From Ursus arctos (Eukaryota; Chordata; Mammalia; Carnivora; Ursidae), in NCBI RefSeq assembly GCF_023065955.2, contig NW_026622874.1:5748001-5812000 (forward strand): 64,000 bases of DNA. The letters run 5' to 3'. Below, one piece after another: positions 19,345 through 31,274 of this stretch. Each line of letters opens with the position of its first letter. Positions within the stretch are counted from its first letter, which is position 1. Made by a program: the position numbers and the translations under genes. The notes beneath the pieces were generated by a model, which ran no database searches, was not told the DNA's origin, and saw only the letters and a list, made by a program, of their open reading frames with translations.

Positions 19345-21295
19345 TTCATGGAGGATGGGAACCAAAGGGTTTGGAGAACCGCCCCCCCCCCCCAGTGCCC
19401 CTGAGAGCGGAGGCCAGAGTGATCTGTCCTTCAACGTCACGGCATCACATTCTCCTGAAGAGCTGGCTTGAAAGGAAATGCACAGATGCCCAGACTATTT
19501 GTTAGAGGAAGTGACACATTATCCTCTCCCAACATCTGGTAATTCCTGAAAGACAGTCAGTCCCGATAATAGCGCCCGCTCACCAGAAGCTTGCGTCTTC
19601 TCTCCCCGGGGAGGTGGGGGGGCAACCAAGGAGAACAGAGTCTATTTCCGGTAGCAGCCCCGGGGGGACGCCTGATGAGGGGGAGCAGGGTCACCAGCGC
19701 CACTGTTCTGTTCTGTGAGCCAGCAACACACACTTCCTTCCTGTCCAGCCACGAACAGCAGCGTCTGAAGTTCCAAATCTTCCACGGAGAGCTGAAAAGA
19801 AGGAAAGATGCCATCCCAGGCCAGGAGGGCTGGACACAAGGGCAGATGGACCGATGACCCGGGGAGAGGAGATCCGGCAGAACACCGGGTTGAGGCTGCA
19901 GAGCTGGGTCAGGTCGAGTGGCCGCCCTCACGTGCAATGATGACTCAGAAGGACCCAGACGCATCCGACTGCCCCTGGGCTGGGAAATACACGTAGTTTT
20001 GCAGCCCCGAGGCATATTCTGGAGGCAAAATGTAACATGCAGACAGAAGGGGGGGGGGGTGCTGAGCGGGGTGCCTAACTTCGCCAGATTAATCGATGTC
20101 ACGCAGGGGAGGAGAAGCAAAGTCTTGACCTCAGCCTGAGATCGGAGGAGGGGTGGGTGCCTCTGGACTGACCCCTGTTTGGCATCTAGAACGATGGAGC
20201 GACCTGATGTTGAGGTCTGAGGGAAGCAAGTTGTGTTCTTCCCTGGCGGAGGGGGTGGGGCGGACAGGGGTGGGGAGGGCACCTTTGTCTCGGGATCTAA
20301 GGGCATTTGTGGGGCCAGGCCCTTGTTTTGTTCCAGCCACGGCACTCTGCTGAAAGCATCCTGGGAATCCGGCCTGCAAACTGAAAGAGCATTTCCTTGT
20401 GTGGGTTTCCTGTTTAGGTCTGCGTAGAAACCCAGAGGATCGCGTGGCCTCGTAAATCCTCTAGACATTACTGGTGTAGAGCTGGATGCCATGGGAAACT
20501 TGCGCGCAAATAGAAGGAGGGGGAGAGTGCGTTCACCCTCAGGGTTCTGCGTGTGTTTCAGGCTTGTGTTTTGGGATCTGTAAATAGAGGGGGTTGGGCC
20601 AGCGGACATGATTATGAAGGTCCTTTCCAGCTTTGACCTTCTCAGATTCCGCTTTTCCCTGGAGGGTCACTGAGCTCTCGCTGTCCCGCTCAGCATAATG
20701 GGGGGTCTGCTGAGCCGCTCACCGAACAGAGGCACCGTGAAAGCCGCAAAGAATCAGGAAGTTGCTCTAGAAGATCCTTTAGGCTCCTTCACAGCAAAAA
20801 GGTACTTTTGAACTCTGGTAATTCCCAGACTTTCCTAAACACGTAATTTATTCCAAAAACGACAGACACCAAGCTCAGGAGTGTTGCGGGAGCCTGGCGG
20901 CTGGGATTTGGCCCAAAGCAAGTTCACAGAGCAACCCCCAAGGTGTTGCCTAAAGTGTGTATTAGGGGACATCACCCAATTTCAGGGCTTTTTAAAACTT
21001 CCTTAAAACTCAGTTTCCGCATCTGGCAAGTGGGCACGCAGACGTGTTGGCTTAATGGAAGAAGCCATGTTTTCATTCTTATTCTGAGTCCGAACCCCCA
21101 GATTCTCTAGCAGATTTCACGTGGAGTCTGACCAGACATTGGGGTATAGCTGGGAAAGTGATTGGGCAAGAGCAAGGCTTCTGGCTGAAGTTTCTTGGGT
21201 CCGCCATGCTTTGTTCCAGTGAGGATGTTTTCCTTGTCTTACGCCTCCGTGTTTTCTTGTTTTCTCATTTGTCCTTGTTAGCGTCATTACAAAAA
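19345..21295. other. Repeat-free 1.95-kb stretch
   Basis: No named repeat. It contains the longest open frame of the window, 350 codons on the minus strand (19,557-20,609), with no recognised domain, proline/serine/leucine-rich composition and no intron-exon evidence. I do not call it a gene. G-run at 20,049-20,058. Confidence 0.5.
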
Positions 21296-21297
21296 AA

Positions 21298-21352
21298 TGT
21301 GTGTATATATATATACACACACACATATATATGTGTGTATATATATATATTT
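21298..21352. repeat. (TA)n/(TG)n palindromic microsatellite
   Basis: Alternating TG and TA blocks forming two overlapping perfect palindromes (21,298-21,321 and about 21,317-21,338), able to extrude a cruciform. Confidence 0.95.
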
Positions 21353-22382
21353 GTCATATGGAACTATCCTTTTTCAGGGGGAAAGTACTGCAATGATATT
21401 GAGTCGCACGAGGTTAATCTCCTTAGTCTGGAAATGCTGACTTCTCGTAAGTTAATTGGATTTTCTACCAAAATGTGGATAAAACCATTTACGCAGTAAA
21501 ATTTCCGCGGACAGGTTTGCTCCCTTAGCGTTCAGCATTGCTCTTATCTTAGGTCTCTCAGACAAGAATTGTGATGTTTGTCTGTAAACCTCACCCCCTC
21601 GGACATGTTCTTACAGGTAGATAAATCCGCAAAGGAAAATAACTTCCTAGGTCCCATTCTGTCATTTCTTTTCCAAATTTTGCTTTTCACATATCTGAGA
21701 TGAATGCTCCTTTTCCCCTACTGACTTTGAACGGGGTCTTCACTCCTGATGTGGGAGGAAGGTAAAACGATACGAAGTTCTAAGTTTTCTGGGTCAGCAC
21801 TCCCTAGAACACTGGTCCAGAGAAAAGTATTTTCAAAAGGGATTCCTGTGGCCCAATATGCTTGGCATATGCTGCCGTCTATGAGAGGCTCTGATGTGCT
21901 CAGAGCTCTGGAAATTCATGCAATAAAGAAACGTGTTTTCTCAGTATTTCAGGATCTCAGTATTTCCCAACTTTTCTGGTCAAGAAAAACTCTTTTTATA
22001 GTCTGTCTATAGGATCTGATGACAAATGAAGGAGTCGGTGTTCCATGGGACACAACTTTGAGAAATGTTCCTTTCAGCAAAAAGGTAGAGTTTACCGTCT
22101 TGTATTTAATGCCTGGGGATATAGAGAGAGACAGATGTCAGCATGTAATGGCAATGTTTCTGCTCCTTTCAGAACTTTAGCAATAGATAAGGATGAGCAT
22201 AGCTCTGGAGAAGTTTCCATAAAAGAAGCATTAGAAAGCAACACACCAAAATTTCGTTTGTGGCTATTGGTGCTGGTAGAATGATAGGCCATATTTTTTT
22301 TCTTCTTCCTATTTTTGTTTTCCCCATATCTTTCATGTGAACATGAATTATTTTTGTATCTGGGGTGAGAAACAAAATAAAC
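21353..22382. other. Unique sequence, nothing recognised
   Basis: AT-leaning, no named repeat and only frames below 90 codons. Confidence 0.45.
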
Positions 22383-22383
22383 T

Positions 22384-22599
22384 TTATTATTTATTTATTA
22401 TTTATTTATTTTAAAGATTTATTTGTCAGAGAGAGAGAGAGAGAGCGAGAGAACACAGCAGGAGGGATGGCAGAGGGAGAGGAAAAAGCAGACTCCCCGA
22501 TGAGCAGGGAACCCATCTCGGGGCTCGATCCCAGGACCCTGAGATCATGACCTGAGCATAAGGCAGACGCTTAATGGACTGAGCCTCCCAGGCGCCCCT
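22384..22599 (-). mobile_element. SINEC, inverted
   Basis: Long TTATTTATT tail, (GA)n, CGGGGCTCGATCCCAGGACC and GACTGAGCCTCCCAGGCGCC. The frame 22,365-22,550 is SINE translation. Confidence 0.93.
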
Positions 22600-24420
22600 C
22601 TTTGGTTTCTAAAGTAGGGAGAGGTATCCCGCCTTCCCTCTGTTCTGAGGTTCCCCCCTCTATGGGAAGGTCATTTAAAGCCTAGGTAGCCAGAATGACA
22701 AACACGGGTGACATTTAGGTATTCTGGAAGAAGGCTGCCAGGATCTTGGAGAGACGGGGCAAGCAGGGAGCAGCCACATTCAGAGGCGCTCCCACCCTCC
22801 CGGAGCTGTGTGACGCATCCTGAGATGGGAAACGTCCACCACATTTCTCGATCAGTTGCCCCTCAAGAAGAAAAGACCTCTCAATAAAATCCACACTAAG
22901 TAATAAAACAAGAATTAGCAATTTGCCGAGGAACCAGGAGGCAATTGTAGAATGCCTGTCTGATGCGAGGCTAGGTGGCCGCTTACTCTGTCGGTCAACC
23001 ACGTGGATGGTCCACAGGGCAGCGACCAAGAGAAACGAAGGAATAACAAAGCAGCAGAAGAATTGCTTTTGTTTTCCTCTGAAGAACTCATTTAGGGAAG
23101 CTGATTAAATAGATACGACCTCAGAGAAAGGCCCTGCAGACGCAGGAACGGGAAAGGAGTGGACAGTGTGAACACAGATCTTTCATTGACTTCCTCATCG
23201 GGGAACATCTTTCTCTGCGAGCATCCAAACATTGGGGTTGAGTCCAGAGACCAAAAGATGAGGTCCAGGGGGAGAGTCCACATACTGAGGCTGCCGTCAA
23301 ATTCTTAGATGGGCTTGATCATGGCCGAGTTTGGAGTCTTAGGAGTGTACCCGGAAATCAGTGATTAAAAAAGGAGAAAAATCCCTTTGTTTTGGAACTA
23401 ATATGGATATGCTCGACTCGGAGTAAGTGAGGTCTAGTTTGAGAACCTCAGGAAGTTGAGTTTATGTGAAATGTCTATATTATCATAATTTTCCATGGCG
23501 AGTTGCTTCTCTTTTGCTTCTCGAGTGTCGAGACCCTTGCATAGCTTCTGTTGTTGATGGGACCTTTTGAGGACCATCAATATCTTCGCAGAGAAGGCGC
23601 TCCCTCCCTCGCGTGAGCGGACTCTTCTGTTGGACGGGGAACAAGGATATACCTCCCAGAAATGCAAAGAAGAAAACAAACCAAGTTCATTTCTTTGGGT
23701 AGAATGAGTTCTTATACTTGTGGCAGTGGGGTCTGAGTCTCCCTAAGAATGCATTCTAGAAAGAGAATCTTTAGGAGTGTGAGCGAGAAAGTGCTATACT
23801 TTAGATGGCGTAATTACGAGCAGGTCGTCCATCACCTGGAACTGGATTGCACTGCCCTACATGAGATTGAATGATCCGTTGTAAGAACACTGACTGGGTC
23901 ACGGAAGGTGAAGAAATGTTTAAGAACTCAAGGGGTCTGTTGGAACCGGAGGCCCATCCGTTCCTGAGAAGGTCGTGACAAGTCACATGATGCCTCTTTC
24001 TATAACCCCAACCTTTCTCCAAGGAAACCTTTGAAGGAACAAGGTCCCAAAAGAGTAGACTGGAGGACTGAAGTGGAGATAGCATGCGAGGGTGGAGGGG
24101 ACATTCCACTTTTCCCTTCACCATAGAGGCTGCTGGGAACAGGTGTTCTGTAAAGCAGATTGGAACTTCTAGTGTCCAGTGCGAGGATAATGGCCTTTCA
24201 CCTTTGGCCGTGTCCTTGGAGGACTGGACAGCGAACAGTGAGCGGAAGATCTCAAGCAAGAGCCTGATGGCAAAACTGCCACGGACGAGGGGGAATGGGG
24301 TCGGGGACCGTGCTGGTGCTCACGCTCTCTGTAACACTGAATATCTCGGGCCAGGGCCCAGGAAATGAGTTGAGGCACAGAGCCAGCGTCTTCGTTCTCA
24401 GCTGTGTGAACACATGGCAC
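22600..24420. other. Unique 1.8-kb stretch, nothing recognised
   Basis: No named repeat. A 152-aa minus-strand frame (23,801-24,259) has no domain and no support. Confidence 0.45.
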
Positions 24421-24424
24421 CTGT

Positions 24425-24640
24425 GATCAGATGATCTGGGTGTCATCCTGCTTCTGCACTTCTACTCGCTGTGTGACTTTAAGAAATTACCTGACCTCTC
24501 TGTGTCTTGGTTTTACCACTTATAAAAGGAAGAGAATACGACCTGCCTCACAGGATTTTCTTGAGTATTAAATATGTTAATTCGAGTGAAGTACTTGGAG
24601 CAGTTCCCTGCACAGCAGGAATTGTGATCAAATAATTGTG
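24425..24640 (+). mobile_element. MIR (ancient tRNA-derived SINE)
   Basis: Core order is clear: CTCGCTGTGTGACTTTAAGA, TTACCTGACCTCTCTGTGTC, TATAAAAGGAAGAGAATACG, CTGCCTCACAGGATTTTCTT and GTACTTGGAGCAGTTCCCTG. Confidence 0.88.
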
Positions 24641-25199
24641 TGATAAGTATTAGGGCTTCCATGTTTCTATAGCTGTTAGCTTGTGCCACAACGAGGGTGA
24701 CATTTCTAATCTACAAAGCTTTCGTGGGACATCTAGGTGAACTTTCATTTAGATTAAGCTCAGAAAATGCCACAGCCACTTACTTCCGTGTGACTGAAGG
24801 TCCTCAGGCGTGTCTGTGGTGGAAATCATTAACTTACAACCGGAATACTGAGAGACTGCGAGTGCTAACATCTTATCAGCAGTAAATGTTTTGTTTCATT
24901 AGAGCGTTTCCTAAGCTGCAGAGCGACATGGTTGAAATGCAGCTGTCCTGGGTCTTAATATCAGGCTCCTTAAAGTGGAGTTCTCAAGATGGCGGCACCG
25001 AGGTTCTCCTAGTGCTTCTCACACTGGTCTCCCCAGAATTTGGGAAGAACTTGAGAATGTGCCAATTCATGTTTTTTGGACTAAAACTTTAATTTTTGGA
25101 AGTCAGTTGTTTCTCTGACTGGGGTCTATGAGAATTACTTTTCTTTTACAAGGTGTCGGTGTGAATGGAATTTGAGGAATGTTGGTGGGGTAGATGGGA

Positions 25200-25425
25200 C
25201 ATGGGCTTTGAAACCAGGCAGATCCATGGTCCCACTCTGTCTCTATAATTTACTTGCTGGGAGACTGTGGACAAGTTACTTGGCCTCTCTGAGCCTCCGT
25301 TGTCTCATCTGTAAAATGGGGACAAGAAGACATCTGTAAAATGGCTACCCACCCTCCTGTCACGAAGAGTGTCTATAAATTATTGAGCACATAGTAGGGG
25401 CTCCGTTAAAGTTCTCTCCCATCCT
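25200..25425 (+). mobile_element. MIR
   Basis: TTGGCCTCTCTGAGCCTCCG, TCTCATCTGTAAAATGGGGA, then TATTGAGCACATAGTAGGGG are the MIR core and 3' end. The phrase CATCTGTAAAATGG occurs twice, a short internal duplication. Confidence 0.9.
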
Positions 25426-25544
25426 TCTCTCCCTTAAAGAAAGAAGAGAGGAGTTACTCTGCTTTCTTGAAGGAAAGTAAAGAGAGATTCAATTGAGATA
25501 TGAATCGGGCTTGTCCTGGAGACCTAGGGGTTCAGACAGGGGTG

Positions 25545-26036
25545 GTGAGATAGGCTGAATACCCCTCCCGCCCCCCCACCCCCGAAAAAAAAGATAACCA
25601 TGTCTTCATCCCTGGGACCTGCGAATATATTGCCTTGTATGGCAAAAGGCGACTTCACTGATGTGGTCAAGGTAAAGATCTCAAGGCAGAGAGATAGTCC
25701 AGGTGGCTTCTAGATGCAGTCCTGAGCATCCGCATGAGAGGCGGGCACGGCACACAGAAGAGGAGAAGGAGTGTGACCAGAGAAACAGATTGGAGTGGTG
25801 TTGCCACAAGCCAACGAGTGCCCATAGCGTCCAGAAGCTGAAAGAAGAGGAAAGCAACCCATTCTCCCCCAAACCTCAGGGAGGGAGCGCCGGGCGGCCA
25901 GCACCTTCATTTTAGCCCAGTGCAACCAACTTCAGACTCGTAGTCTCCAGAACTGGTAGAACTCCAGAATAGATTTCTGTTGCTTTGGGCCACCGAGCGT
26001 GTGGTCATTGGCTGTTGCAGTGGTAGGACTGGTACA
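25545..26036 (+). mobile_element. MLT1-type solo LTR (ERVL-MaLR)
   Basis: Starts TGAGATAGGCTGAATACCCC and carries CAAGGTAAAGATCTC, GATGCAGTCCTGAGCATCCG, CAGACTCGTAGTCTCCAGAA, CTGTTGCTTTGGGCCACCGA, ending ...GGACTGGTACA: the MLT1 order with its closing TG...CA termini. No internal sequence. Confidence 0.85.
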
Positions 26037-26669
26037 GATGGTTGGCATTATTCTTTTAAGCAGATTCAAATGGTGGCTGTGGGATGGTGATCTGTTGTGG
26101 TCCTGCTAGGCGTGGGGCACAGTGTGGGGACAGGCCTGACGGGCCTGATGGGCACTTTCTAGAAGCATGGCCAGAGAAATCCAACATTTGGGCTTTCAAA
26201 TTTTGGTAGCCCCCACCCCCACCCCCAGTAGAACTGGACGTTTTCTCTCCTCTCCTGGTCATCTCTCACCACAGCATCTTGGCCCTTCCTAGGGGTGGCA
26301 TCACGTGACCGATGATGAAACGGAGGAATGCTTTGTGGACCTTGGGGGCTGTCCCCATTGCGGGACCAGCTGGAGAAGGTAGCCTAAAATAAATGCCAGT
26401 CACACAGGGATATTTTAAAAGAAGAGGACGTCTTACCTTCCCCACTTCGGCTCTTCTGCAAATTTATCGTAACGTCATCCTGTCCTTAGAACGTCAAACC
26501 TGAGAGCCACATTCTGTTCCTCGGTGTCTTAGGCAATAATCTCTCGTTTAAAAAAACATAGACGATGATGTCGTGCTGACTCAGTAGAATTGCACCTTTG
26601 CACGTAAACCTTATCTTCTGTCGAGGCGTTCAAAGCACACAAGAGACAGTGCCTGGTTGTTTCCCAGCA

Positions 26670-26820
26670 CCTACGCCAGGCAGGTCATTATTGTCTTCAT
26701 CCCGCATGTACGCACAGATCGCTTTCCTGGCAATTATTTGCCCAAAGCCCCGTGGGCAGTAAAAGCCCCTGGAAAGAAAGTGACTGGAGTCTGAATTTAA
26801 AAAACAGAACTTCCTGTTGA
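26670..26820 (-). mobile_element. Probable MIR, inverted
   Basis: CATTATTGTCTTCATCCCGC, then AATTATTTGCCCAAAGCCCC, GTGGGCAGTAAAAG and AGTCTGAATTTAAA follow the complement of the MIR core. Confidence 0.55.
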
Positions 26821-27131
26821 AGCCACGTCACGGCCCCGTACTGGGATAATTCTAATTTCAGGCATTCTTGGAGCAAGAGGGCATGAAAATGTAGTTATTT
26901 CTCTTTCTTTGTGGGAGTACAGGAGGGAATAGGGTAGCGGATGATTGAATTAAATCAGTTCAACTGTTGGTACTGTTTACATGTTCCGCATCTGGGGGCG
27001 CCTGGGTGGTACCGTCAGGTAAGCACCCGACTCTTGATTTCAGTTCAGGTCATGACCTCGGGGTCGTGGAATCGAGCCCTGCATCGGGCTTTGGGCTGAG
27101 CATGGAGTCGGCTTAAGACTCTCCCTCTGCC

Positions 27132-27889
27132 AAGGAAACAATCAGAAAAACTAAGAGGCAGCCCACGGAATGGGAGAATATATTTGCAAATGACACTACA
27201 GATAAAGGACTGGTATCCAAGATCTACAAAGAACTTCTCAAACTCAATACACGAGAAACAAATAAACAAATAAAAAAATGGGCAGAAAATATGAACACTT
27301 TTCCAATGAAGACATACAAATGGCTAACAGACACATGAAAAAATGTTCAAAATCATTAGCCATCAAGGAAATTCAAATCAAAACCACACTGAGATACCAC
27401 CTTACGCCAGTTAGAATGGCAAAAATTAACAAGGCAAGAAACAACAATTGTTGGAGAGGATGTGGAGAAAGGGGATCCCTCCTACATTGTTGCTGGAAAT
27501 GCAAGTTGGTACAGCCACTCTGGAAAACAGTGTGGAGGTCCCTTAAAAAGTTAAAAATTGAGCTACCCTATGATCCAGCCATTGCACTACTGGGTGTTTA
27601 CCCCAAAGATACAGACGTAGTAAAGAGAAGGGCCATATGCACCCCAATGTTCATAGCAGCAATGTCCACAATAGCTAAATCGTGGAAGGAGCCGAGATGC
27701 CCTTCAACAGATGACTGGATTAAGAAGTTGTGGTCCATATATACAATGGAATATTACTCAGCTATCAAAAAGAACGAGTTCTCAACATTTGCTGCAACAT
27801 GGACGGCACTGGAGGAGATAATGCTAAGTGAAATAAGTCAAGCAGAGAAAGACAACTATCATATGATTTCTCTCATCTATGGAACATAA
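27132..27889 (+). pseudogene. L1 ORF2 C-terminal remnant
   Basis: Encodes the C-terminal part of the L1 ORF2 reverse-transcriptase protein, downstream of the catalytic domain. The last 203 codons (27,278-27,889) are open. They include the L1 cysteine motif C-X3-C-X7-H-X4-C at residues 58, 62, 70 and 75 of that frame, in the context CWRGCGE...[10 protein letters not shown], and end ...SLIYGT before the stop. The stretch before ~27,296 continues the same protein in a different frame, so a small deletion breaks ORF2. Endonuclease and reverse-transcriptase domains are absent; the copy cannot move by itself. Confidence 0.95.
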
Positions 27890-28171
27890 GAACTAGGAAG
27901 ATCGGTAGGAGAAGAAAGGGATAAAGAAAGGGGGGTAATCAGAAGGGGGAATGAAGCATGAGAGACTATGGACTCTGAGAAACAAATTGAGGGCTTCAGA
28001 GGGGAGGGGGGTGGGGGAATGGGATAGGCTGGTGATGGGTAGTAAGGAGGGCATGTATTGCATGGTGCACTGGGTGTTATATGCAACTAAGGAATCATCG
28101 AGTCTTACATCGGAAACCGGGGATGTACTGTATGGTGACTAACATAAAAAAATCATTAAAAAAAAAAAAAA
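27132..28171 (+). mobile_element. 5'-truncated young carnivore L1
   Basis: About 1.04 kb of L1 3' end: end of ORF2, the carnivore 3' UTR (GTGCACTGGGTGTTATATGC, ATCGGAAACCGGGGATGTAC, TGTATGGTGACTAAC) and a 15-20 nt A tail. A perfect 17-nt target-site duplication AAGACTCTCCCTCTGCC lies at 27,115-27,131 and 28,172-28,188, and the cut site CTT|AAGA fits the L1 endonuclease preference. A G-quadruplex motif sits in the 3' UTR (28,001-28,023). Confidence 0.97.
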
Positions 28172-28434
28172 AAGACTCTCCCTCTGCCCCTCCCTGCTCT
28201 CTCCCTCTCTCTCAAATAAATAAACAAATCTTCAAAAAAATTTAAAAAAAAAGTTCAGCATCTGTAGGGAACTTCGGTATATATTTCTTAAGCCGATGGC
28301 AGTGGCATTAGCAAACAGCCCAGTAGGGTAGGACTAATGTGATTCTACAGCAATTTCTGGCTCATAGGGGCACTTCTGCTGTGGTGATAAAACATTTAGC
28401 ACTACAAAGGTCAGGGTTGGTGAGGGACTCATTT

Positions 28435-28550
28435 TTGGGGGTCTGTAAAATGGGCACAATATTTACATTAACCCATGGCTATGAGGATAAAAGGAAATCA
28501 TGTATGTAAAGTGCTTTATAAACAGGTAAAATGCTATAGAAAACAAGATA
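28435..28550 (+). mobile_element. MIR 3' part
   Basis: GGTCTGTAAAATGGGCACAA, CTATGAGGATAAAAGGAAAT and CATGTATGTAAAGTGCTTTA are the MIR 3' half. Confidence 0.8.
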
Positions 28551-28605
28551 TTATGAAGTTTGGAACAATAGAATGATAGGCCCTAATACTGGATTATATT
28601 TTCTT

Positions 28606-28806
28606 TTTTTTTTTTAAGATTTTATTTATTTATTTATTTGACAGAGAAAGAGAGAGAGCACAAGCAGAGGGAGCTGCAGGCAGAGGCAGAGGGAGAAGCA
28701 GGCTCCCTGTTGAGCAGGGAGCCCGATGTGGGACTCGATCCCAGGACCCTGTGATCAAGACCTGAGCTGAAGGCAGACGCTTTACCAGCTGAGCCACCCA
28801 GGCGCC
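28606..28806 (-). mobile_element. SINEC, inverted, full length
   Basis: T-run tail through to GCTGAGCCACCCAGGCGCC. Target-site duplication CTGGATTATATTTTCTT-like at 28,590-28,605 and CTGGTTATATTTTCTT at 28,807-28,822. Confidence 0.95.
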
Positions 28807-28822
28807 CTGGTTATATTTTCTT

Positions 28823-29987
28823 CCAATGAGTCTATTTCTAATGGGTCGTCGGTGCCAAGAGCATGCCTTTAAATCTGTAAATTATTATTTCCCTGGAAAA
28901 ATCAGGAGAAAAGATAGTGAAGAGAGGAAGGAAGGCCTGGGGCTAGAGGTGTTATAAAAATTTTTAATGTGTTAAGTATGAACTCTAGTTTGTGTGCTGG
29001 AATTCGAATGTCTACCTTATAGGGGGCAGGACGCTTGGAAAATAAAGCTTTCCTGCGCTTTCTGGAATGTGGACCCTTTGTTGAGGATCTACGAGGTAAA
29101 GAATTCCATAGGAAGTATTTGTTTAACTGTAGCCAGAACTTAGCTGTGGGTAGGCCAGATTTCATCGTGCAATGTCACTGCCTCTCCAACCAGACCCACG
29201 TACTTCAGCTCGAGGGCAAAACTGCGACATTTGAACTTGAACCTTTAAAATCCAAGGCTGCTGCTTTGGCCACCAGGCCCCTCCACTCTTGTTTACCAGG
29301 ACTGGGAGTTCTCATCAGACAGAGCCCCATTTACTCCATGACCCAGGAGTAAAAATGCCGAGAAACCCAAAGGGATATCCACTTTAAAATAGTGTCCAGG
29401 ACACCAAAAGGATTCTGGAGCTCGGAATCAGCCCCTTACCTCATGGCAACATTTACAGGCTTCCAGAGTTAAATGCAAATGGGATTGGAATGTACGGGCT
29501 TCTATTTTTCTGTAATGACACGTTACGAGTAGAAGGAGGGCAATTTTCTTGGACATTCTTCTAAATCCAGTGCTCTTGCAGTGGCTGTCTCGGGTTTACG
29601 AAGCTCTCTGAAGGAGACCCAGGGCCCACTGCCTTCTCTGGGTGCCAGGACTCTGGGCCACACAGGCCCTTTGTCCAAGGACTATCATTAAAACCAGTCA
29701 CCATTCCTTTCACTCCGCATGTGTTAGCCTCTTGGCAAAGCAGTCAAAAAAGTGGATTTTCGTACCTCGCTTTTCCCCGAGGTAATTTAATGATAACATA
29801 AGGAAAACAATGATCTGAAATATCATCTCAGACTCTGGCTCCACTTACAAGTCGGAAGAATTTTGTGAGGAAGGAAAGAAATGTGTCTGTTCCTCTCATC
29901 TGACTTTGAAAAATCCATATCCTATAACCTGAAAGGGAAAAATAAACATAGCCCATGAAATTTGGTGACAAAAAGGAATGAAAATGT

Positions 29988-29990
<3 letters not shown>
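28823..29990. other. Mostly unique sequence
   Basis: A weak inverted MIR may lie around 29,200-29,290 (GAACTTGAACCTTTAAAATC). An octamer-containing 18-mer (29,463-29,480) recurs at 42,352. The 105-aa frame at 29,035-29,352 has no domain. Confidence 0.4.

Positions 29991-29991
<1 letters not shown>

Positions 29992-30028
<37 letters not shown>
29992..30028 (+). repeat. (CA)n microsatellite
   Basis: About 18 uninterrupted CA repeats, long enough to be length-variable between individuals. Confidence 0.98.
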
Positions 30029-30029
<1 letters not shown>

Positions 30030-31060
30030 CCCAAAACTGAACCGTATTCTCTGCAGGTTTAAAAGCAACCTTTGCCAAAATCTGCTTTCTGGAAACTTTC
30101 CCCTAGACCTGGCTCCTACCAAGTGGGTTGGCTGCAGGACACAGGCTTGGAAGACTGTGGTTTGGAATGTGTGAATGTTAAAATCAGACATTGTTCCTTT
30201 TTCTTTGTAACAACAACACGTCTTTGGTTTTGGCCGTGTCCAGGCTGGGCTTTTGGGTCCTGCCTGGTTTCGTGTGTCGCGGCAGGTCAGCGCTCCCGAG
30301 GAGGGCCTGCTACTTTCGGATCATTTTCTTTCTGACCAGCATTTGCCCCTTCCTCACGACGCCCTTGAGACCCTAACAGACACGATTTCCACGTTGAAAT
30401 GCAGAAGTGACTGCGTGAAAGGGAAATGACTCGTGGGAGGCCACACAACAAGCTGGAAGAAGAGTCTGGATTGGGACTTGGGATTCCCACGTCCTCCCCG
30501 GGTCTGTAAACCGGGTGTCCCAAGGAAGGTTTCCGAAGACACTGAGCCCGCAGACACGCGCTGACCCACGGGCGGCAGCTGAGACCCCAGACTCGAAGTC
30601 ACTTTTGCTGGACCTTGGAGGTGAGCAGGTCCCTCTGCCTCAGTTGTATGTAGAGCCGTTCAGGAGGGAAGTGGGAATGTGCTTGGCTAGACGCGCTGAA
30701 GAGGCTACTTAGGGGAGCAGCGGTGGCCTGAGACACTGGGAACTGTCCACAATTAGTGTAAGATGCTTCCTGACTCCAGGAAGACTTCCTGATGGAGGAG
30801 GGCGTGGAAGGCAGCGCGTGGGACACGGGAAAGGATCAGTGGGTGACAACGAGTCAGGGCAATGGGAGGGTCAGGGAGGACCAGGGATCTTGTCATCAGT
30901 CTTATTTGTCTAAAATGAAAACCAGAGCCATGCTGTGTATTATTTCGAATTGTTGTATGCATACATTTTCTAAGTGAACTGTTTATAGCTGCTTTATGAG
31001 ATTGGTAATTTTTATACTATTTCTGTATATTTGATAAAATCAGATTAAAATCATCTCTTC
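30030..31060. other. Unique sequence, nothing recognised
   Basis: About 1 kb with no named repeat and no credible frame. Confidence 0.45.
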
Positions 31061-31066
31061 GTTTCC

Positions 31067-31274
31067 TTTTTTTAAAGATTTATTTATTTATTTATTTGTG
31101 AGAGAGAGAGAGAGAGAGATCGGGGGTGGGAGGGCAGAGGGAGAGGGAAAGAGAAAATCCTCAAGCAGACTCCATGCTGAGTGTGGAGCTGAATGTGGGG
31201 CTTGAAACCAGGACCCTGAGATCATGACCTGACCAAGAGCTGGACGCTGAACTGGCAGGTACCCAGGCTCCCCT
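31067..31274 (-). mobile_element. SINEC, inverted, older
   Basis: TTTATTTATTTATTTGTGAG, (GA)n, CCAGGACCCTGAGATCATGA and a degraded head complement (ACCCAGGCTCCCC). Confidence 0.9.

Larger units (their letters stand above)
26995..28252 (+). mobile_element. SINEC split by a later L1 insertion
   Basis: SINE head and body at 26,995-27,131 and its CT-rich end and tail at 28,189-28,252. The SINE's own target-site duplication is GTTCCGCATCTG (26,983-26,994) / GTTCAGCATCTG (28,253-28,264), spanning the inserted L1. Confidence 0.95.

Noticed and set aside
25545..26036. Coding exon suggested by 70-codon frames on both strands
   Set aside because: The sequence is an MLT1 LTR.
27278..27889. 203-codon frame as a host gene
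   Set aside because: It is L1 ORF2 C-terminus with cysteine motif, 3' UTR, A-tail and target duplication.
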